Assembly: GCA_016190055.1 (NCBI GenBank)
Contig: JACPRH010000037.1
Location: forward strand, 1-64,000
Direction of reading: 5' to 3'
Origin: Nitrososphaerota archaeon
Lineage (GTDB): Archaea; Thermoproteota; Nitrososphaeria; Nitrososphaerales; JACPRH01
Length of the DNA stretch: 64,000 nt
The notes under the pieces are model-generated. The model made no database searches and had not been told where the DNA came from. It saw only the letters and a list, made by a program, of their open reading frames with translations. The position numbers and the translations under genes were made by a program. Shown piece by piece: positions 52,241 to 59,620 of this stretch. How positions within the stretch are numbered: the stretch's first letter is position 1; each line of letters starts with the position of its first letter.

Positions 52241-52293
52241 GGATATAGTCGTTTTTCAGAAATATCGTTCCCTAAAGAACGGAAAACGTTTTC
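52241..52293 (-). promoter_or_regulatory. 53-bp promoter/operator of the DOMON-ferredoxin-NrfD-cupredoxin operon
   Basis: These 53 bases are an exact reverse complement of 55968-56020. Within it: a TATA-like GGATATAG (52241-52248; CTATATCC on the coding strand), an imperfect GTTCCCTAAAGAAC dyad (52267-52280), and the perfect palindrome GGAAAACGTTTTCC (52281-52294). The TATA lies 20-32 bases before the start codon, so the mRNA is nearly leaderless. The palindrome lies upstream of the TATA, an activator-like position. Confidence 0.8.
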
Positions 52294-52419
52294 CGCTAAC
52301 GGTGACCTAGAGGTATTCTAACTGCTTTTGCAAGAACTCTGCTTAATAGCCCTTGTCGAACTATCCTAACCGCAGGTTCCTATCTGCAACATCCCGCAAA
52401 CTTCATTGTGAATCGTTTA

Positions 52420-52797
52420 TTACATGTAGTCCATATAGACACGATGTTTATCCATCCCTTCATGATTCGCTATATCTGCTTGGGCCCTGATTTGGGCTTC
52501 TTTCTCGAATTTCTCCTTCAGTTCAGTTAGGAAGCTCAGGAGATCTTGGTTTTCCTTACGCTTTATTTCCAGCTCTTTCTCCAAGTCCTTCATTATTTCT
52601 CGTTCTATCGCAAAACTCGCTTGTCCTAGGACTAATCTAAGCGCCTTTATGAACTCTGAGGGTTTCTGGAGTATTTCATATCTTTTTAGACCGCTCTCTC
52701 GCCTGATGTGTAACATGATTGCTCTGCGAACGTTAACGCCAAGCCGGTTAAGAACTGTGTCGATACAGTGAATAACCGCATCGTCTTCCTGTTCCAA
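52420..52797 (-). CDS. NitrOD5-like regulatory protein
   Basis: 125 residues from a TTG at 52797. The first ~70 residues (VIHCIDTVLNRLGVNVRRAI, HIRRESGLKRYEILQKPSEF, IKALRLVLGQASFAIEREIM) resemble the NitrOD5 output domain found in many Nitrososphaeria proteins, by memory of the pattern. The rest is a charged coiled coil (KDLEKELEIKRKENQDLLSF onward). A 16-bp perfect palindrome sits 10-25 bases before the start and overlaps the TATA region, suggesting autoregulation. It lies 200 bases from the shared 53-bp promoter and is a candidate regulator of it. Confidence 0.6.
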   Translation of the reverse strand: MEQEDDAVIHCIDTVLNRLGVNVRRAIMLHIRRESGLKRYEILQKPSEFIKALRLVLGQASFAIEREIMKDLEKELEIKRKENQDLLSFLTELKEKFEKEAQIRAQADIANHEGMDKHRVYMDYM

Positions 52798-52806
52798 ATT
52801 GATTAT

Positions 52807-52822
52807 CCTTATAATTATAAGG
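52807..52822. promoter_or_regulatory. 16-bp perfect palindrome at the NitrOD5-like gene promoter
   Basis: CCTTATAATTATAAGG reads the same on both strands and contains TATAATTATA, so it is both a TATA-like element and a dyad. It ends 10 bases before the TTG start. A dimeric repressor bound here would block TBP. Confidence 0.55.
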
Positions 52823-53011
52823 TTATTTAATCTTATAGCTCTACACGATTGATTCTCTGACCAACATCTGAAAACTTTTGTTATGAATAATTATAAGACA
52901 TGCACAGTTGAAGCTTGCCAGACATCAGCGACTGGGCATATGTCTACCCATCCAGTGGGTAAAAAATGAATAAATACCAGCAACCTATCGGACTGCTTGC
53001 TAAAAGTCATC

Positions 53012-53797
53012 ATGGTCTCCAGCAAGAAGTTAATCCCTTCCGAGGAAGACACACCCGAACTAGAGTTTTTAGGGGTTCTTCGCCAAAAGATTAGAATACG
53101 CATCGTTACATTGCTTTACGAAAATGTCGAAATGTCTTATACAGAACTGCTTGATATTTTAGATATAGATGAAGGGCTTCTTAACTTCCATCTTAGAAAA
53201 ATCAGGAAGTTCATAAATATTACAGAGGAGCGAACATACATGCTGTCAGAATACGGCAAGATGGCTTATGAGATCCTTGATGAAATCGCAAAAAAGACAC
53301 GATCATATCAACGTAGCGACATTGATCCCTTATCTGGGAAAGGCATTCTTACGAGTGGAATCATTGCGAGGAGAATTGTAGCCTTCCTTCTAGACGCTTT
53401 CATACTATTTATTAGTACCGGCTTAGTGTTTGACGAAAACGTTCTACGTATCATGTCAGATATTTCACAATTTACGCTCCCAAGTCAATCGGCATCGCAG
53501 CTAGCCTACGATATGGTGTGGGCGCATTCGAACGTGTTCTTTGCAGCATATATCATATTTACAATACTTGAAGCCTATAAAGGCCAGACGCTAGGCAAAT
53601 ACATCGCGGGGCTAAGAGTGGTGAAGTATAACGGTAAACGTCTAAGACTGATGGATTCGGCAGTGCGAAACTTAGGAAAAGTTTTCTTTCTCCCGCTTGA
53701 CATAGTTGTCGGAGTTGCGTTCCACAGGAAAGATGGTTACATTCGTTTCTTCGACTATTACACCCAGTCCACCGTAGTAAAAGTCTCTACACCTTAA
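53012..53797 (+). CDS. Winged-helix/RDD-domain membrane protein
   Basis: 261 residues from the ATG at 53012 (a TTG five codons upstream is possible). The N-terminus is an ArsR-like winged helix (~residues 8-90: LEFLGVLRQKIRIRIVTLLY, EMSYTELLDILDIDEGLLNF, HLRKIRKFINITEERTYMLS). A three-TM RDD domain follows (~115-255: GIIARRIVAFLLDAFILFIS with the RR..D signature, GQTLGKYIAGLRVV, NGKRLRLMDSAVRNLGKVFF). Such fusions are common in Thaumarchaeota-like genomes and probably link a membrane signal to DNA. Target unknown; it stands between the two copies of the shared promoter. Confidence 0.8.
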   Translation: MVSSKKLIPSEEDTPELEFLGVLRQKIRIRIVTLLYENVEMSYTELLDILDIDEGLLNFHLRKIRKFINITEERTYMLSEYGKMAYEILDEIAKKTRSYQRSDIDPLSGKGILTSGIIARRIVAFLLDAFILFISTGLVFDENVLRIMSDISQFTLPSQSASQLAYDMVWAHSNVFFAAYIIFTILEAYKGQTLGKYIAGLRVVKYNGKRLRLMDSAVRNLGKVFFLPLDIVVGVAFHRKDGYIRFFDYYTQSTVVKVSTP

Positions 53798-53971
53798 CTT
53801 AACATTAACTAGATGAAGGGAAGCTCGGCAATTGCCGTTTGGCTGGGTCTTAGGCGACATTTCTCATCCTATTAGCAAGTACATAAACTTAAAATCAATT
53901 AGCGAAATTAATACGTTTAATTTATATTATATCTCTGTTAAATTGTACAGCGAAGGGGAGGCTTGCTAAGG

Positions 53972-54835
53972 GTGCCTGAAGAAAAAACCGAGAAGTTTGA
54001 GAAAGATATAGCCGGCACCTTGAACGGGCCTGACGGTAAAAGTTCCAAAACCCCAAGCAAAGGTTCGGCGAATAAACGGATCTTCGGGATCTTCTTCATT
54101 GCGATACTGCTGATCTCAGGAACTCTTTTCTCAACGCAACCAGTTCAAAGCCTACTGCACGTAAATGACGCGTCGAACGAGCGCACTATAGATATAGAGG
54201 GATTCGCTTGGGACATCACCAAAAATCCAGTCATTACAGTCCTAATCATTCCGAACCCGGATTTGCCGGGTTGGAGAAACGATTATGTCGAAGACGTCAA
54301 GCAGGCCTTCAAGGACTGGACTATCTGTACCGCAATATTCACAGCTGAACACGGCTACACTTATCTTAACAAAATCAGATTCGATATACATGTAGCCGAG
54401 GCTAATGATACTGCAAACGGCAATTACAATATAACGGTCAAATGGGTAGCACACATAGACGTGCGTGGCGCTGCGGGCGGAACAGTCGTGCTCTCTAACC
54501 CAAATGGAGAAATCACTAAAGTATCTATTACTATACCTATAACAGTGGATAAGAACGGTCAAATAATTACGTTAGCCGATGATGACGTTCGAAACATTAT
54601 GGCAGACGAAATAGGGCACTCACTGGGGCTTGGGCACAGCAACTATCCGGAAGACGCAGATTACGGCTTCTACGATATTCCCAGTAAAGTAATCTGCCAT
54701 AGCTCGCTAGACCTCATTGGGTTAGCCACCGTCTACGAGTATCTAGGTCAAGGTGATTTTCAACCCCCCGCAAAATCCACAGTAAGCTTGCAGGGAACCG
54801 GTATCACATATCACTACATGAGGAACGGAATGTAA
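53972..54835 (+). CDS. Matrixin-like protein with altered zinc motif
   Basis: 287 residues from the GTG at 53972, which has GGGGAGG ~10 bases upstream; a TTG at 53963 is too close to that site. A charged N-terminus, a membrane segment (FGIFFIAILLISGTLF) and an extracellular domain with VKQAFKDWTICTAIF and RFDIHVAEANDT. The zinc motif reads DEIGHSLGLGHS where matrixins have HExxHxxGxxH: the first His is Asp while the Glu, second and third His, and Gly remain. It may bind metal differently or be inactive. No prodomain is evident. Secreted/anchored, unknown target. Confidence 0.7.
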   Translation: MPEEKTEKFEKDIAGTLNGPDGKSSKTPSKGSANKRIFGIFFIAILLISGTLFSTQPVQSLLHVNDASNERTIDIEGFAWDITKNPVITVLIIPNPDLPGWRNDYVEDVKQAFKDWTICTAIFTAEHGYTYLNKIRFDIHVAEANDTANGNYNITVKWVAHIDVRGAAGGTVVLSNPNGEITKVSITIPITVDKNGQIITLADDDVRNIMADEIGHSLGLGHSNYPEDADYGFYDIPSKVICHSSLDLIGLATVYEYLGQGDFQPPAKSTVSLQGTGITYHYMRNGM

Positions 54836-54988
54836 AAACTACCCCTGTTCATCTCTAGTCGAGGATACAGGGACCCGGTGAAAGTTATTAGTCTCGAGCA
54901 GATAAACAGAATTTTCGTTACCAAAAAATTAAGTCTGAATTCCCCAATTACCTTAAGTAAATACGTTGGTAACTAGGATTAGGTAAAC

Positions 54989-55594
54989 TTGGATATGGGA
55001 CAGGTTAATAAAAGCGCATTAATCGTAATCGCGCTACTGTCTACGACTTTATTCGCGCTTGTAATGGCAACCAGCATGCCTTCAGCTGCGGCGGCAGACG
55101 CTCAATTAGGTACAATATTCTGCGACAAGGCAATCAAATCGTCTTCTCCTAGTAATTCGGCTAAAATTACTGTAGATTTACCTATTGACGAAGTTATAGG
55201 CGGCACTGTAACCACCTACGCGACTCTAACGGATGAAAATGGTTCACCAATAATTGCAGCTCCCGTGCTCTTCTACGTGGACGGCAAACGTACGCCTCCG
55301 GTCTGGATTGGGCATGCGATTACAGATTGCGACGGTGTCGCTATCATCAGATTTACGAAGCAAGACTCTGGACCTCTAGTGTTAACGGCGAAGTTCCTCG
55401 GAGGAAACGGCATCCAGCCACAAGAAATCACCGCTACAATGGAGTTAAAGCAGTTAGTACATAATGAAGCAGACGTTGCAGGCATGGGGACAATCGGAGT
55501 CACAGCCATGGTGGCCGTAATCGGCGCGGCCGCAGTGATGGGCGCAGTAATAGCCATCCGCGAAGACAAAAAAGATGAACTCACGCAACAATAA
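54989..55594 (+). CDS. Anchored extracellular Ig-like domain protein
   Basis: 201 residues from a TTG at ~54989. Signal peptide (ALIVIALLSTTLFALVMATS), then one Ig-like domain (~residues 55-150: VIGGTVTTYATLTDENGSPI, APVLFYVDGKRTPPVWIGHA, DGVAIIRFTKQDSGPLVLTA), and a C-terminal membrane segment (GVTAMVAVIGAAAVMGAVIA) with a charged end. The Ig-like part has the same pattern as that of the DOMON protein (D-x-NG-x-PI, V-x-FYV, AIT, DG-A-I, A-x-FLG), so the two proteins share a domain family and probably a location at the cell surface. Confidence 0.7.
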   Translation: MDMGQVNKSALIVIALLSTTLFALVMATSMPSAAAADAQLGTIFCDKAIKSSSPSNSAKITVDLPIDEVIGGTVTTYATLTDENGSPIIAAPVLFYVDGKRTPPVWIGHAITDCDGVAIIRFTKQDSGPLVLTAKFLGGNGIQPQEITATMELKQLVHNEADVAGMGTIGVTAMVAVIGAAAVMGAVIAIREDKKDELTQQ

Positions 55595-55967
55595 CGGCTT
55601 ATCTCAAAGACAGCCCGATTGAACAGGCTTCATTGATTGAGCGCGATACTCACTCCTAGTAACCCGTCTCCTGCTTGGCGTAAAGAGAACAAAGGTCTCA
55701 TGAGCTTCCTCACAGAATTAAATGGGAGATTCGATTACCAGATCAGAATCAATGCGAAAGAATTATAGTTAAGGAAAGAAGAGACAGATAAATCCCCTAA
55801 TTACATGGACTACACTGAAAAACTTTAATGTGCAATCTTACAGCTTATAGAAAAGACATTTGCTTGAAACTTATGTTGCAGGCAATCCGACCCCAAGACA
55901 AGAACACATTGCATAGAACCTTCAGCGGAGTACTTCGATGACCTCCTAAGATTCACATTGCCTAGCA
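55595..55967. other. Gene-free spacer
   Basis: About 370 A/T-rich bases between the Ig-domain gene and the shared promoter. No frame of note, no clear hairpin. Nothing further seen. Confidence 0.4.
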
Positions 55968-56020
55968 GAAAACGTTTTCCGTTCTTTAGGGAACGATATT
56001 TCTGAAAAACGACTATATCC
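55968..56020 (+). promoter_or_regulatory. 53-bp promoter/operator of the collagen-stalk cytochrome c gene
   Basis: Exact inverted copy of 52241-52293. On this strand: GAAAACGTTTTCC dyad (one outer base differs from the other copy), GTTCTTTAGGGAAC dyad (55981-55994), then CTATATCC (56013-56020) as TATA, centred ~27 bases before the ATG at 56043. That spacing predicts a leaderless transcript. The identity stops right after the TATA, so selection or recent duplication preserved only promoter sequence. Confidence 0.82.
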
Positions 56021-56042
56021 AGTTCGGAATTCTGTTCAAGTC

Positions 56043-57101
56043 ATGAGTAGTAATTCTGCAGCGCCGCTTATGTTAGCGGTAGTTGCTATACTTGTCGGAG
56101 CAGTAGCAATTGGGCTAAACTACATTACATCTGGTCCTGAAGGCCCAGCGGGACCAGTTGGAGCACAGGGAGCAGCCGGTGCACAAGGTGAACGAGGACC
56201 TCAGGGAGCATCAGGAGCACAAGGAGCAGCTGGAGCACAAGGCCCAGCGGGAGCACAGGGACCACCAGGACAGGCTGGAGCAGCTGGACCTCAGGGACCA
56301 GCTGGAACGCAGGGCCCAGCAGGACCACAGGGACAAGCGGGTCAACAAGGCGCAGCAGGAGCGAAGGGAGATCCAGGAGCAGCTCCCAGCCTCGAAGCGA
56401 TACAGCGAATGGTGCGTGAAGAGGTGGAGAAAACCGCAAGCGCTGCAGCCTTAGCTGAGGGGGGTAGGCTTTACGATACTTGGTGGAAGGTAGATGCAGG
56501 AGCCACAGCGCCCACCGTGAATAATCCTCTCTGGTCTCTTCAGACAAAGAACACTAGGACTGGAGGCGACACTTGGCGTTGCAAAGAGTGTCACGGTTGG
56601 GACTATACCGGCAAGGACGGCGCTTACGGTTCAGGCTCTCACGCCACCGGATTCAAAGGCGTCTACGACACAAGAATCAAGAGCACAAGAGAACTCGTGA
56701 ATATCCTGAAGGGCTCAGCGAACCCAGCGCACAACTTCTCAACAGTAATGAGCAGTGCGGCATTAACCAAGCTCGCAACATTCATTGCAGGAGGAGGCCT
56801 CATCGACGAAAGCACCTACATCGATTACACGACAAAGAAGCCAATAGGATCAAACGCAACACACGGGAAAGAACTCTTCAATTCAGTCTGCAGCACCTGC
56901 CACGGCCCAGATGGGCGAACATTGAAGTTCGATGGCAAGGACGTTGTAGGCACCATAGCTAACGACAATCCATGGGAGTTCCTCCATAAAGTAAGGTTCG
57001 GCCAACCCGGTACACCGATGCCTGCAGGGATAGAACGAGGCTGGACCGTAAAAGACGCTCTGGACGTACTAGGATACAGCCAGACACTGCCCAAAGAATA
57101 G
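56043..57101 (+). CDS. Membrane-anchored diheme cytochrome c with collagen-like stalk
   Basis: 352 residues. N-terminal anchor (LMLAVVAILVGAVAIGL, residues ~9-25). Then 27 uninterrupted Gly-X-Y triplets (residues 31-111) rich in GPA, GAQ and GPQ, a short helix, and a cytochrome region with two heme c sites: CKECH (180-184) and CSTCH (283-287). Met residues that could serve as sixth ligands occur after each (e.g. VMSS ~236, PGTPMPAG near the end). Predicted: a trimeric collagen-like rod holding diheme heads away from the membrane. It shares its promoter with the NrfD operon, its probable electron source. Confidence 0.93.
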   Translation: MSSNSAAPLMLAVVAILVGAVAIGLNYITSGPEGPAGPVGAQGAAGAQGERGPQGASGAQGAAGAQGPAGAQGPPGQAGAAGPQGPAGTQGPAGPQGQAGQQGAAGAKGDPGAAPSLEAIQRMVREEVEKTASAAALAEGGRLYDTWWKVDAGATAPTVNNPLWSLQTKNTRTGGDTWRCKECHGWDYTGKDGAYGSGSHATGFKGVYDTRIKSTRELVNILKGSANPAHNFSTVMSSAALTKLATFIAGGGLIDESTYIDYTTKKPIGSNATHGKELFNSVCSTCHGPDGRTLKFDGKDVVGTIANDNPWEFLHKVRFGQPGTPMPAGIERGWTVKDALDVLGYSQTLPKE

Positions 57102-57117
57102 GCCAAACGGCAACTCT

Positions 57118-57158
57118 TTTGGGCTTCACCCCTTTTTACGTAGTGCCTTGACTACGTA
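57118..57158 (+). terminator. Terminator-like element after the cytochrome c gene
   Basis: A T-run (CCCCTTTTTACG, ~57129-57140) beside a TACGTAG/CTACGTA hairpin (57137-57143, 57152-57158) ~40 bases after the stop. This fits archaeal T-tract termination. Confidence 0.4.
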
Positions 57159-57269
57159 GATTTGGCCTCCAACTCAGTATCTCGCCACAAGTTAGCGGGT
57201 GATCTGTATTTCTAAATCATCGCGGGTTTTCTCTGACCGAATGATGCGGGGATTCTTCAACCTAATGCT
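57159..57269. other. Start of a gene-poor stretch (57102-57834)
   Basis: Apart from the terminator and the short minus-strand frame at 57270-57464, the 733 bases between the cytochrome c gene and the next gene show no convincing gene; other frames (e.g. around 57320-57669) read through it without family features or start signals. Confidence 0.35.
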
Positions 57270-57464
57270 TCAGTGCGTCTTGATGAAGTTGAACCACGCA
57301 TGAAGTTTTTCGATACAGGATGCATATCTTCCGCGTCTTTCGAGAAACAAATTTTCTTCCTTGCGAATCTCTTCCCGTAGTTCCTGACTTCTTTCTGTGC
57401 GTTGTATTGGGTACCAGTCTTTTTCTCCGAGCATTACCTTCGTTATCATCGTTTTGTCCATCAA
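57270..57464 (-). CDS. Possible small soluble protein
   Basis: 64 codons. The end reads ELREEIRKEENLFLERRGRY then ASCIEKLHAWFNFIKTH, an amphipathic helical, protein-like sequence. The N-terminus (MMDKTMITKVMLGEKDWYP) is plausible. It may be a real small helical protein or the C-terminal remnant of a larger one; no ribosome-binding site is clear. Family not recognised. Confidence 0.35.
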   Translation of the reverse strand: MMDKTMITKVMLGEKDWYPIQRTERSQELREEIRKEENLFLERRGRYASCIEKLHAWFNFIKTH

Positions 57465-57834
57465 TTATTGCTACAGCCAGTCGATTCCCCTCAAGTCGTA
57501 CTCCAGAGCCCTTCCTTCAAGTCTCTCGCATATCTGGATTAGGTTTGATAGTTGCCAACTGCATGCCATGCTCTTCACTCTTAGCAAGAGACGGGCTGCT
57601 AAGAGTATGACACTCCAAATCAAAGAAGCCTGTTCACTCCCCTTATTTTGGGGACAAGCTCTAAGATAAAAGCCAGTGCGAACAACTAAGCCATTAATTA
57701 GTCACTGGCGATCATCTATCGTTTCGAGCCAAAATCACAAAGATGCTCTCAAAAATCCTTACTCCGAGTCATTCTTCCGCGGTGCATCACTTGAATAGAG
57801 AAGTATTTTAACTGCCATTGAAACCTATCAACCA

Positions 57835-58194
57835 ATGGTATCCATCATAGAGTACCATGACCTCCTTATAGAACTAGCAGCTGTTTTCTTCTCAACTTTT
57901 CTAGCAGTATTCACATTCAGGTTAGCTAGATTCTTCAAACATGGAATATTCTACAGCTCATACAGGCTCTTATGGCCCGCATTCACTTCATATTCCATAG
58001 GTTCCTTTTTTGATTTCGCTGCATATCTCAGTATGGATCCCACTTGGTTTCAAATAATTACACATCTCAATCTGGACATCACGTGGTTGCACATAATTCA
58101 TGCACTGGGCCATGCCCTTTTCTTCGTTTTCATAACGTTAAGCGTCTATAGATTCTACAGGGCTTGGCTGGAAATGGGAATGAAAGAGGTATAG
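57835..58194 (+). CDS. Small membrane protein, three or four segments
   Basis: 119 residues. Hydrophobic segments at about 8-30, 42-65 and 85-108, with several His and Asp in and between them (DITWLHIIHALGHALFFVF). The first ~110 residues resemble the N-terminal sensory membrane modules of archaeal signalling proteins, but no output domain follows. Family not recognised. Convergent with the cupredoxin gene at 58.25k. Confidence 0.6.
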   Translation: MVSIIEYHDLLIELAAVFFSTFLAVFTFRLARFFKHGIFYSSYRLLWPAFTSYSIGSFFDFAAYLSMDPTWFQIITHLNLDITWLHIIHALGHALFFVFITLSVYRFYRAWLEMGMKEV

Positions 58195-58250
58195 CTCCAG
58201 AGTGAACAGAGCCCCAGACTAGCAACTAGCAGAAAGCTGTTTGCAGCAAA

Positions 58251-58706
58251 TCACGGCTGGACGACTATTTGTCCAGGCGGAATACATGGCGGATCGTCCG
58301 CTGCGGCTTCAACCGCGCATTCAGCTGAACCCCATTCTGGGGTCGACGGATCCGTGAAGGTGAAGGTTCCTTCCGTTCCGGCTGTAAGAAGTGTAGTCTT
58401 TTGACCATTGGCAGCAGATATATCCTTTAACTCTACACCAAGATCTGGAACAGAGAAGCTATGTTCATCATCATCGTCACCATTTAGAACTACAAGTTCG
58501 TATGTCTCACCTTTTTTGAGATAGATGGTGGAGGGGATCCATACTTTGGCTTCATCAGTGGTCTCTGTAAGTTTCACCTTGACCTGCTTGCTCGCAGTTC
58601 CTGTATTATCAGCTTGCTGAGTAGGCGTTGCGGAGGACATTGCAAGGTAGATGCCTGCTATCGCTACTACAATAATAGCTGCTATAGCGATGGTTCGGGT
58701 ATTCAA
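58251..58706 (-). CDS. Membrane-anchored cupredoxin-fold protein
   Basis: 151 residues. Anchor (IAIAAIIVVAIAGIYLAMSS), Thr/Gln-rich linker, then one beta-sandwich: VWIPSTIYLKKGETYELVVL, DDDDEHSFSVPDLGVELKDI, TAGTEGTFTFTD, and CIPPGQIVVQP. One His (DEHSF) and two Cys ten residues apart (CAVEAAADDPPC) are seen, but no second His or Met in ligand position. A classical type-1 site is unlikely; the Cys pair may be a disulphide. It is closely related in pattern to the next gene (58827-59468). Confidence 0.7.
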   Translation of the reverse strand: MNTRTIAIAAIIVVAIAGIYLAMSSATPTQQADNTGTASKQVKVKLTETTDEAKVWIPSTIYLKKGETYELVVLNGDDDDEHSFSVPDLGVELKDISAANGQKTTLLTAGTEGTFTFTDPSTPEWGSAECAVEAAADDPPCIPPGQIVVQP

Positions 58707-58826
58707 CGTTAGATGATTAGGAATCCACTACTGGCATATTTAGAATTTACGATTTTACAGTAAATATCTGTAATTTTCATGCGGGTTGCATTAGCTTCTA
58801 TAAGCTAGTATTTACAAATAAGAACA

Positions 58827-59468
58827 TTATGGTTGGACGATTATCTGCCCAGATTTTATACATGGAGGAGCCAACGATCCTACAAAGGCATCTACTGCAT
58901 CATCCATCTGCTCAGTCAAGCTCGCTATCTCCTTAATAGTGGTCGCCTTCCCAAGATCGGTTACCAGCTTAACGATATCGGGGGAGACTATCTCCTTATA
59001 CTCGTTTACCAGACTCTTGATCTGATCGATAACGGGCTTAGCTTTACTCACCGAGTTTGTTTCATTTAGATTCTCAACCATATTTTCAAGTCGAAATGCA
59101 AAATCTCTTCGTGATACCTCTTCAGGTGGTGGAGGTTTGCAGTCTAGCTTTGACTCGGGGTCATTGAATAGAAATGTGCCCTCGCGGTCGGCTGTGAACT
59201 TTATGGTTATCCTTCCGTTTCTTGGAGGTATCATCTCGGTCTGTATTCCGAGCTCTGGAACTGAGAGTGAGTGATCGAACTCGTCGTCGCCATTGACTAC
59301 GGTGAGCTGAACAATATCGCCTTTCGTGAGGTATATTGTAGAGGGTACCCAGCCTTCCTCACCCTCCCTAACCTCACTCAGGGTCAGTGTCACCGACTTG
59401 TCTCGGGTAATAGTGGGAGGAGCAGCAAATAGGAGGAAGTAAGCTGCAACACCAGCTACAATCACCAC
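58827..59468 (-). CDS. Cupredoxin-fold protein with a helical insertion
   Basis: 213 residues from a GTG at 59468 (GTG 59471 equally possible; the frame runs further up, reading LAKTSSLLVIALVV, with no standard start). Same sandwich as 58251-58706: GWVPSTIYLTKGDIVQLTVV, DDEFDHSLSVPELGIQTEM, DREGTFLFNDPE, CIKSGQIIVQP. Between its two Cys a ~75-residue helical segment (RRDFAFRLENMVENLNETNS to MDDAVDAFVGSLA) replaces the short loop of its neighbour. The insertion may be an interaction arm. It lies divergent from the CUT1 ATPase at 59621. Confidence 0.65.
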   Translation of the reverse strand: MVIVAGVAAYFLLFAAPPTITRDKSVTLTLSEVREGEEGWVPSTIYLTKGDIVQLTVVNGDDEFDHSLSVPELGIQTEMIPPRNGRITIKFTADREGTFLFNDPESKLDCKPPPPEEVSRRDFAFRLENMVENLNETNSVSKAKPVIDQIKSLVNEYKEIVSPDIVKLVTDLGKATTIKEIASLTEQMDDAVDAFVGSLAPPCIKSGQIIVQP

Positions 59469-59620
59469 GAGCGCAATAACGAGCAGAGATGATGTCTTGG
59501 CTAAGCGGATCCGACCTCACCTCATATTTTATGGAGATATAGATAACTCTTTTCTCGAAAAACTGGAGATTGTCCTATGATAAAGTTTATGTGTCGTCTA
59601 ACTGTAGAGCCGGTTTAAGC

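Noticed and set aside
52241-56020. The 53-bp inverted pair as ends of a composite transposon
   Set aside because: No transposase or target duplication is seen, and each copy ends exactly at a TATA box with correct spacing to a start codon. The promoter reading is better supported, though recombination between them remains possible.
56133-56378. Short-period tandem DNA repeats taken as a CRISPR array
   Set aside because: The periodicity is 9 and 18 bases, in frame, encodes Gly-X-Y triplets, and there are no spacers.
56125-56547. Leu/Val/Pro-rich frame on the minus strand across the collagen repeat
   Set aside because: It is the antisense shadow of the Gly-X-Y coding region.
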